5,350 nt of DNA from Methanoregula sp. (lineage in GTDB: Archaea > Halobacteriota > Methanomicrobia > Methanomicrobiales > Methanospirillaceae). Below the pieces are notes generated by a model. The model made no database searches. It saw nothing but the letters and a program-made list of their open reading frames with translations, and was not told the origin of the DNA. Of this stretch, positions 1 to 4,584 are shown piece by piece (within the stretch, counting starts at the first letter, position 1; every line of letters begins with the position of its first letter). The stretch spans positions 1 through 5,350 of the forward strand of contig JAKLGN010000095.1 of assembly GCA_022710665.1 (NCBI GenBank). Reading direction: 5' to 3'. The translations under genes were made by a program, and so were the position numbers.

Positions 1-136
1 CAAAGTTTTCTAGAACAGTTGTTTTCCCTTCAACGTATGCTTTGGCTTCGGGAACTACAAAACGCTCCGAAGATTCTGTTTTTTCGGTAATATTGGAATA
101 TGCCTGTTTGAGGAGGTTTTCATAGAGGTCCGTCAT
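1..136 (-). CDS. eif2b: Translation initiation factor aIF2 subunit beta, N-terminal part (cut by window edge)
   Basis: The minus strand from the ATG at 136-134 reads 45 codons to the window edge without a stop. The protein begins [16 protein letters not shown] and ends at the edge with [10 protein letters not shown]. This pattern, a short helical N-terminus followed by a [V/I]EGKTT[V/I]xNF strand, is what I recognise from archaeal aIF2 beta, the homologue of eukaryotic eIF2 beta. That protein joins the heterotrimeric aIF2 complex, which brings Met-tRNAi to the small ribosomal subunit. The diagnostic central domain and the C-terminal zinc-binding cysteines lie outside the window, so the call rests on the N-terminus only. 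No Shine-Dalgarno motif precedes the start; the 20 bases upstream are AT-rich (see the finding on the TATA-like element). The gene is separated from ilvC by 160 bp and is probably transcribed separately. The full family length is about 135 residues, so roughly a third is visible. Confidence 0.82.
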   Translation of the reverse strand, partial: MTDLYENLLKQAYSNITEKTESSERFVVPEAKAYVEGKTTVLENF

Positions 137-205
137 AATTGTATAATATAAAGGTTCACCATCTCCAAAAGGTTTTCTCCGGGTCTCGGGAGGGTTCTTC
201 GCCCC

Positions 206-225
206 AAAAAACCAGAGAAAATCTC
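206..225 (-). terminator. Possible distal terminator of ilvC: small hairpin plus T6
   Basis: On the minus strand the bases at 225-215 read GAGATTTTCTC, a 4-bp stem with a 3-base loop. A T6 run follows at 211-206, about 85 bases past the ilvC stop. The stem is weak, so the T-run is the main evidence. It could instead be simple AT-rich spacer upstream of the aIF2 beta gene. Confidence 0.25.
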
Positions 226-270
226 GGTTGGAATTGTTTTTATGAACCTGAGGGAATACCATCAGGAACT

Positions 271-276
271 AAAAAA
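271..276 (-). terminator. Oligo-T terminator after ilvC
   Basis: Reading leftward, the ilvC stop at 299-297 is followed about 20 bases later by CTTCTTTTTT (280-271), with T6 at 276-271. Archaeal RNA polymerase commonly ends transcription at short T-runs without a hairpin, so this is a reasonable end for the ilvC transcript. An imperfectly supported stem (CCTGA at 266-262 and TCAGG at 251-247, loop of 10) lies just beyond it. Confidence 0.4.
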
Positions 277-296
277 GAAGGTACTTCCGGAGGGAT

Positions 297-1286
297 TTAC
301 CTGCGGAACTGGGGCATTAACCCACGGACTTCTTTCCCTACTTCCTCGATGAGATGCCCTTCATCAGATCTGGTCAATGCCGTGAATACGGGACGGTTGA
401 CCATATTTTCAAGCATCCATTCACGGGCAAATTTACCGGACTGGATCTCTGAGAGAATTTCCTGCATCGCCTCGTAGGTTTCCGGACCTATGACACGAGG
501 ACCACGGGTCAGGTCGCCATACTGCGCCGTGTTGCTGATGGATGAGCGCATGTTGGTAAGCCCACCTTCATAGATGAGATCGACAATCAGCTTCAGCTCG
601 TGGCAGACTTCAAGATAGGCCATCTCCGGTGCATAACCGGCATCGACAAGGGTTTCAAATCCGGCTTTGACAAGTGACGTACAGCCACCACAGAGAACAG
701 CCTGCTCCCCAAAGAGGTCCGTCTCGGTCTCTTCGCGGAACGATGTTTCAAGCACGACCGCGCGGGTAGCCCCGATACCTTTGGCATAGGCAAGAGCAAT
801 CTTGTGTGCTTTTCCGGTATAATCCTGATGAACGGCGATAAGTGCGGGAACCCCGTTGCCTTCCTCATACTGGCGGCGAACCATACGGCCGGGTCCCTTG
901 GGTGCTACCATGATAACATCGACGGTTGTCGGTGGAACAATCTGGCCGAAATGAATATTGAACCCGTGCGAGAACATGAGGCACTTGTTCTCTTTCAGAT
1001 GGGGGAGAACCTCATTTTTATAGATAGCTCCCTGGTGTTCATCAGGGACGAGAATCTGGATGATATCGGCTCCTTTAACCGCGTCGGGAACTTTCATGAC
1101 CTTCATGCCATCTTTTGCTGCAGCATCCCAGCTCTTCCCGGGCCGGAGACCGATCACGACATCAAGCCCGCTGTCTCTCAGGTTCAGGGACTGCCCGCGG
1201 CCCTGAGATCCATAGCCGATCACCGCGATACGTTTACCTTTGAGAACACCGATATCTGCATCAGCTTCATAGTATTTTTTTAACAT
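297..1286 (-). CDS. ilvC: Ketol-acid reductoisomerase, class I (EC 1.1.1.86)
   Basis: This cytosolic enzyme catalyses the Mg2+-dependent alkyl migration and NAD(P)H reduction of acetolactate or acetohydroxybutyrate in valine, leucine and isoleucine synthesis. The 329-residue length is that of the short class I form. The N-terminal Rossmann domain has the glycine motif GYGSQGRGQ (24-32) and a nucleotide-specificity loop RPGKSW (48-53). The catalytic set is complete: H107 in SHGFNIHF, K130 in APKGPG, D190 and E194 in ETDLFGEQ, E226 and E230 in the knotted C-terminal domain, and S251 in [10 protein letters not shown]. The ATG at 1286-1284 is the usual family start and directly precedes the expected MLKKYYExDAD. 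No clear ribosome-binding site is seen; a TATA-like element lies about 44 bases upstream, allowing a short leader. ilvC is not next to ilvB/ilvN here. Two residues often His in class I enzymes (after GSQG and after PKGPG) are Arg30 and Arg134. The identity is firm. Confidence 0.97.
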   Translation of the reverse strand: MLKKYYEADADIGVLKGKRIAVIGYGSQGRGQSLNLRDSGLDVVIGLRPGKSWDAAAKDGMKVMKVPDAVKGADIIQILVPDEHQGAIYKNEVLPHLKENKCLMFSHGFNIHFGQIVPPTTVDVIMVAPKGPGRMVRRQYEEGNGVPALIAVHQDYTGKAHKIALAYAKGIGATRAVVLETSFREETETDLFGEQAVLCGGCTSLVKAGFETLVDAGYAPEMAYLEVCHELKLIVDLIYEGGLTNMRSSISNTAQYGDLTRGPRVIGPETYEAMQEILSEIQSGKFAREWMLENMVNRPVFTALTRSDEGHLIEEVGKEVRGLMPQFRR

Positions 1287-1319
1287 AGGCTATCGATTAG
1301 ATATCAGCAACAAAGCACA

Positions 1320-1338
1320 TAAATATTATATAAAAAAA
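1320..1338. promoter_or_regulatory. Divergent TATA region shared by ilvC and mptA
   Basis: The 102-bp gap between the divergent genes contains one strongly AT-only block. Its core TTATATAA (1326-1333) is a perfect palindrome, so it reads as a TATA box both ways: TTATATAAA rightward and TTTATATAA leftward. Using the archaeal rule that transcription starts about 22-27 bases past the TATA centre, the start would be near 1303-1306 for ilvC (leader about 18-20 bases) and near 1353-1357 for mptA (leader about 32-36 bases). Both positions fit the annotated ATGs. No second TATA-like block is visible in the gap. Start sites are inferred, not observed. Confidence 0.55.
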
Positions 1339-1388
1339 CTAAAGAAGCACAGCAAAAAACCACCAGGATGCGATGACCTATTAAAACC

Positions 1389-2375
1389 ATGAACAAAGAT
1401 CAGGCCCAGGACAAATCATTCTCAAGGGAACTGCCTGATGTACAGGCTTCCTCACCGGACGTCCGTATCAATCTCACCCGTGTCGGTGTTAAAAACGTGA
1501 AAAAACTTGTTGAGGTACACCGCCATGGCAAACGGCCCATGATCTTCATTTCCAATTTTGATGTGTACGTCGATCTGCCCGGAAGCCTGAAAGGGGCAAA
1601 CCTTTCCCGGAATTTCGAAGTTATTGATGAAGTACTCCAGCAGGCGATTGACGGGGAAGTCAACGAGATTGAAAAACTCTGCAGCGTTGTAGCAAGGAAA
1701 CTGCTCGACCGACACGAATACGCCGACAGGACTGAAGTGCTTATGCGCAGCGAGTTCATGGTCAAGCGCGAAACTCCGGTCAGCAAGACCGCGTGTCACG
1801 AAGTGGTCAAAGTCCATGCACGCGCAATTGCGCGGAGGACTTTCCGCACCCCGATTGTCAGGAAAAGCATTGGCGCAGAAGTGACCGGGATGACGGCATG
1901 CCCCTGTGCCCAGAATATCATGAAAGAGCGTGCAATGCGCGTCCTGCAGGATCTGGATCTTGAACAGGAAAAGATCGATGAGTTCTTCTCAGCCGTTCCC
2001 ATGGCAACCCACAACCAGCGGGGAAGAGGGTTCCTGTGTATTGAAACAGACGATGATCAGATGGTCGACCTGGAAAAGATCATTCAAATCCTGAAAAATT
2101 CGATGAGTGCCGGGATTTATGAATTACTCAAGCGAGGTGACGAAGGATCGGTGGTACTTGCCGCGCATAAAAACCCGCGGTTCGTTGAGGACTGTGTCAG
2201 GGAAATGGCCAAGAGAGTTCTTTCGGAATTCGCGTACCTTTCGGGTGATTCCGTTGTCACGATAAAGCAGACCAACGAGGAGAGTATTCACCAGCATGAT
2301 GCATATGCCGAAAGGAGGGCCACAATTGCCGAATTGGCCGATGAACTGAATGGAGAAAAGCACAATACCGGTTAA
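1389..2375 (+). CDS. mptA: GTP cyclohydrolase MptA (GTP cyclohydrolase IV, archaeal FolE2-like)
   Basis: MptA is the Fe(II)-dependent enzyme that converts GTP to 7,8-dihydroneopterin 2',3'-cyclic phosphate, the first step of tetrahydromethanopterin synthesis, the C1 carrier of methanogenesis. The 328-residue protein shows the family blocks in order: LPDVQASSPDVRINLTRVG (15-33), NFDVYVDLP (56-64), LSRNFE (72-77), TGMTACPCAQ (166-175), THNQRGRG (207-214), YELLKRGDE (244-252), PRFVEDCVRE (263-272) and SIHQHDAYAER (299-309). H208, H301 and H303 have the same spacing as the histidines I recall being tested by mutation in the Methanocaldococcus jannaschii enzyme (H200, H293, H295); C171 and C173 are the conserved cysteines of the tunnelling-fold active site. 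The ATG at 1389 is the best start: an upstream in-frame ATG at 1368 meets TGA after one codon. The ribosome site is weak (AGGATG at 1365-1370). It appears monocistronic, with its own promoter and a T8 run directly after the stop. Confidence 0.95.
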   Translation: MNKDQAQDKSFSRELPDVQASSPDVRINLTRVGVKNVKKLVEVHRHGKRPMIFISNFDVYVDLPGSLKGANLSRNFEVIDEVLQQAIDGEVNEIEKLCSVVARKLLDRHEYADRTEVLMRSEFMVKRETPVSKTACHEVVKVHARAIARRTFRTPIVRKSIGAEVTGMTACPCAQNIMKERAMRVLQDLDLEQEKIDEFFSAVPMATHNQRGRGFLCIETDDDQMVDLEKIIQILKNSMSAGIYELLKRGDEGSVVLAAHKNPRFVEDCVREMAKRVLSEFAYLSGDSVVTIKQTNEESIHQHDAYAERRATIAELADELNGEKHNTG

Positions 2376-2383
2376 TTTTTTTT
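2376..2383 (+). terminator. Oligo-T terminator directly after mptA
   Basis: Eight consecutive T residues begin at the base after the mptA TAA stop. Further T-runs follow at 2422-2427 (T6), 2442-2446 (T5) and 2508-2515 (T8), giving a series of possible hairpin-free archaeal termination sites ahead of the frh operon. Confidence 0.5.
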
Positions 2384-2443
2384 AAAATTACGATAAATAA
2401 TTACAAGAAAATTCTCAATTGTTTTTTATCAGTTCGCGCCGTT

Positions 2444-2455
2444 TTTCCGCGGAAA
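2444..2455. repeat. 12-bp perfect palindrome TTTCCGCGGAAA
   Basis: The twelve bases are their own reverse complement with no spacer. The site sits between the mptA end and frhA, where a dimeric DNA-binding regulator could bind. No regulator is known from this sequence alone; chance is possible. Confidence 0.4.
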
Positions 2456-2574
2456 TATCGGATATGCCAATTTTGGAGGCGATTGTCGAAAAGAAAGCCG
2501 GATTATCTTTTTTTTATGTTCTCCTAAGTAATGTCATAAAGGTTATTACAGGGATGGTAGAACATATTGATGAA

Positions 2575-2587
2575 CGTACATTGTACG
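2575..2587. repeat. 13-bp inverted repeat CGTACA-T-TGTACG
   Basis: Two 6-base arms are perfectly complementary around one central T, about 70 bases before the frhA start. The half-site TTGTAC recurs at 2625-2630 as part of a second small palindrome (TGTACA, 2626-2631). This looks like an operator or a very small hairpin; the single-base centre favours a DNA-level protein site over an RNA hairpin. Confidence 0.4.
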
Positions 2588-2595
2588 GTCAATTG

Positions 2596-2605
2596 TCTCT
2601 AGAGA
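2596..2605. repeat. 10-bp palindrome TCTCTAGAGA with tandem AGAGAT copies
   Basis: TCTCTAGAGA is self-complementary. Its right half overlaps AGAGAT at 2601-2606, repeated at 2608-2613 as AGAGAT after one G. It lies only 8 bases beyond the 2575-2587 inverted repeat, so the two may form one composite site. Confidence 0.3.
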
Positions 2606-2656
2606 TGAGAGATCTAAGATAATTTTGTACAGCGATAGGAACAACTCAACATAAAT

Positions 2657-2664
2657 GAGGCGAT
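2657..2664 (+). promoter_or_regulatory. Ribosome-binding site deciding a TTG start for frhA
   Basis: GAGGCGAT matches the archaeal consensus GAGGTGAT in seven of eight bases and ends five bases before the TTG at 2670. The upstream in-frame ATG at 2655 overlaps this motif by one base and has no ribosome site at normal spacing (AGGA at 2637-2640 is 14 bases away). Confidence 0.65.
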
Positions 2665-2669
2665 ACTAT

Positions 2670-4037
2670 TTGTCGAAAGTTGTAGAGATTTCCCCAACCA
2701 CAAGGCATGAGGGGCACTCCAAGCTCGTCCTGAAGGTCAATGACGCAGGTATCATCGAGACGGGTAACTGGTGCTCCATCACCCCGGTGAGGGGCGTTGA
2801 GAAACTTGCCGTAGGAAAAACCCCCGAGCAGGTCCCCAAGATCGCGTCCCGTGTCTGTGGTATCTGTCCGATAGCACACTGTCTTGCTGCAACCGATGCC
2901 ATGGAAGCATCGATCAAGTGCGAGATCCCCCAAGATGCAAGACTGCTCCGTCACATACTTCAGCTCGCGAACCGGCTGCACAGCATTGCGCTGCACAACA
3001 TCCTGCTCCTGCCCGATTACTATATCCCGGGTACCGAGACCAAGATCAACCCGTTCACAGCAGAGGAGCCGGTCCGTACCGTAGCAAAACGGATCCAGCG
3101 GCTCCGTGAGATCGGCCAGACCATCGGCCAGATCTCCGGCGGTGACTGTATCCACCCGCGGAACACCCGTATCGGTGGTATGTACCGCAACGTTTCTGAG
3201 CAGGCAAAGACCAAGATGTACGATCTTGCCAAGGAAGGACTCGTGCTTGCCCACGCCCAGTCAGAGTTCATGATAGCGGTCATACGCAATTACCATAACC
3301 GGGACACCGTCGATGTCGGTGGCATGAAAGTTCCGATGCCCAAGAACCTCGGGTTCCACAACCAGGGTTACCTTGCAACCCATGCATTTTATGGCAGCTC
3401 GAGCCTTGACGAATGCCCCACCTGGGACATCAACCGGTTCAAGGAAGTACGGCCTTGGGACTGGTACATGGGCGAGATGGATGTCACACTTGAGGAGCCC
3501 CGCTACCCGATTGGTGGAACCACCAAGCTCGGCACCAAGGTCAACCCCCAGATGGAAGCCTGTACCGGCATCCCGATGTACGACGGCCAGCCCGTAGAAG
3601 TCGGCCCGCGTGCCCGTCTCGTCACATTCAAGAACTATGATGAGAAAGGCACATGCGGCCAGAACATTGCCCGCCAGATGGAATACCAGGACAGCCTGTA
3701 TGAGATGATGGACTGTATTGACGCCCTTAACACAGCAGGCAAGGTCGTTGCAGACTACATCCCTGACGGCGACGGCTCCCTCGGCTGGGCATCCAACGAG
3801 GCCCCCCGCGGCACCGATGTCCACATTGCACGGGTCAAGGACTGGAAGGTCCAGTACTTCAGCATGCTCGTCCCGACCACCTGGAACTTCGCTACCTGCA
3901 GCGCCGCACTCAAGGGTGCACCCTGGCAGCTTGCCGAAGTCATCATGCGCGGGTACGACCCCTGTGTATCATGTGCAACCCACATGATCGTCGTGGATGA
4001 GGACAACAAGGTAGTGGCTCAGAAGCTCATCCAGTGA
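2670..4037 (+). CDS. frhA: Coenzyme F420-reducing [NiFe]-hydrogenase, large catalytic subunit alpha
   Basis: FrhA carries the Ni-Fe centre that splits H2; electrons pass through FrhG to FAD and F420 in FrhB. From the TTG the protein is 455 residues (460 from the ATG at 2655), typical for the family, and starts MSKVVEISPTTRHEGHSKL as related FrhA proteins do. The two Ni-binding motifs are intact: RVCGICPIAH near residues 61-70 (C63, C66) and DPCVSCATH at 430-438 (C432, C435). The conserved SITPVRGVEKL block is at 36-46. All four nickel ligands are Cys codons, so this is the Frh type, not the selenocysteine Fru type. After H438 there are 17 residues (from MIVVDEDN to the end), the expected C-terminal peptide removed after metal insertion. 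frhD begins 10 bases after the stop, which fits that step. Codon use is strongly biased (no TTA leucine codon seen), as expected for an abundant protein. Confidence 0.96.
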   Translation: MSKVVEISPTTRHEGHSKLVLKVNDAGIIETGNWCSITPVRGVEKLAVGKTPEQVPKIASRVCGICPIAHCLAATDAMEASIKCEIPQDARLLRHILQLANRLHSIALHNILLLPDYYIPGTETKINPFTAEEPVRTVAKRIQRLREIGQTIGQISGGDCIHPRNTRIGGMYRNVSEQAKTKMYDLAKEGLVLAHAQSEFMIAVIRNYHNRDTVDVGGMKVPMPKNLGFHNQGYLATHAFYGSSSLDECPTWDINRFKEVRPWDWYMGEMDVTLEEPRYPIGGTTKLGTKVNPQMEACTGIPMYDGQPVEVGPRARLVTFKNYDEKGTCGQNIARQMEYQDSLYEMMDCIDALNTAGKVVADYIPDGDGSLGWASNEAPRGTDVHIARVKDWKVQYFSMLVPTTWNFATCSAALKGAPWQLAEVIMRGYDPCVSCATHMIVVDEDNKVVAQKLIQ

Positions 4038-4047
4038 GTATCCCGTA

Positions 4048-4584
4048 ATGCTGTATTCTGAGATTGTGGTAGCAGGGTGCGGAAATCCCCTGTTTGCCGA
4101 TGACGGCTTTGGCCCGGCAGTAATCGAAGAGATGGAGAACCTCTCACTTCCCGACAATGTAACCATAATCGATGCTGGCCTTGGCGGCCCGCACTTTATT
4201 TTTACCCTGCTCGACCCGGAAGTGACGAAGAAGCTCGTCATCGTCGATATTGCTGATTATGGGGCAGCCCCCGGATCCATTACCAAACTCCGGGTAGAAG
4301 ATCTCCCGCCAGGCGCATATCGTGATGCCCATTCATGGGATCTTGCCGAACCGCTCCAGCGGATCAAAGACCGGATAGACGTGACAATCATCGGAGTCCA
4401 GCCGGCACGGGTTACCGCCCCGGAGTTTGAACTCGGGCTTTCTGAAGAACTCAAGAAGGCAATACCGAAGACGATTCGGGTGATACTGGAAACTATAGGA
4501 GTGGATTATGGGACTACTATCAATGTTCAAGAAGGACGCCAGCCCGGAACCGCCAAAAGCTGCGGCTCCCCAGAAAGCAGCTGA
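4048..4584 (+). CDS. frhD: Coenzyme F420 hydrogenase maturation endopeptidase FrhD
   Basis: FrhD belongs to the HyaD/HybD (peptidase M52) family, which cuts the C-terminal tail from the nickel-loaded large hydrogenase subunit; here the substrate would be FrhA. The 178-residue protein begins with a family strand and GCGNPLFADDGFGP (10-23), whose acidic pair D18/D19 corresponds to the first nickel-probing residue. VDIADYGAAPG (66-76) supplies the second acidic residue (D67 or D70) and DAHSWDL (93-99) the histidine H95. The FGPAVIEEM helix and VQPARV (118-123) are also family-like. It starts 10 bases after frhA; a weak AGTGAG overlapping the frhA stop may serve as ribosome site, so translational coupling is likely. 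The last 25 or so residues (after VDYGTT at 152-157) have no family look, and their DNA overlaps the longer reading of frhG by 77 bases, so this tail may be a by-product of the overlap. Confidence 0.93.
   Translation: MLYSEIVVAGCGNPLFADDGFGPAVIEEMENLSLPDNVTIIDAGLGGPHFIFTLLDPEVTKKLVIVDIADYGAAPGSITKLRVEDLPPGAYRDAHSWDLAEPLQRIKDRIDVTIIGVQPARVTAPEFELGLSEELKKAIPKTIRVILETIGVDYGTTINVQEGRQPGTAKSCGSPESS
4497..4501 (+). promoter_or_regulatory. Ribosome-binding site for the long frhG start
   Basis: AGGAG ends six bases before the ATG at 4508, inside the frhD gene. This is ideal spacing and supports translation of the long FrhG. An in-frame TAG at 4496-4498 overlaps it, so no start further upstream is possible. 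Confidence 0.5.

Larger units (their letters stand above)
2384..2654 (+). promoter_or_regulatory. Gene-free upstream region of the frhADG operon
   Basis: No convincing protein gene lies between mptA and frhA. The region is clearly richer in A and T than the flanking genes and must carry the frh promoter. Two weak TATA-like candidates are visible: T8 followed by ATG at 2508-2518, which would give a transcript with a leader of about 120-130 bases, and GATAATTTTG at 2618-2627, which would start transcription close to the frhA start codon. Neither is a good match, so I do not choose between them. The region also holds three perfect short palindromes (listed separately), a repeated TTGTAC at 2581-2586 and 2625-2630, and a partial copy of the frhA start region at 2476-2491. 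Confidence 0.45.

Noticed and set aside
171..223. Inverted repeat GGTTTTCTC / GAGAAAATC between ilvC and the aIF2 beta gene as a structured RNA
   Set aside because: The stem is 7 bp on the transcribed strand with a 35-base loop and no conserved-looking core; too weak to call an RNA element.
139..477. 112-residue plus-strand ORF covering the ilvC 3' end and the adjacent gap
   Set aside because: It overlaps the ilvC C-terminus antisense, contains both minus-strand T-runs, and looks like random translation.
804..1283. 159-residue plus-strand ORF opposite ilvC
   Set aside because: It is antisense to a gene with every catalytic residue in place, and has no ribosome site or recognisable domain.
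2419..2622. 67-residue plus-strand ORF between mptA and frhA
   Set aside because: It begins only with TTG, has no ribosome site, no recognisable motif, and lies across T-runs and palindromes in an AT-rich gap. Better explained as non-coding upstream DNA.
2646..3824. Long minus-strand ORFs opposite frhA (202 and 187 residues)
   Set aside because: frhA is certain from its motifs in the plus frame; the antisense frames are open because of its strong codon bias, and the products have no family features.
3960..3980. Possible selenocysteine (Fru-type) nickel site in the large hydrogenase subunit
   Set aside because: Both cysteines of the DPCVSC motif are encoded by TGT, with no in-frame TGA before the real stop.
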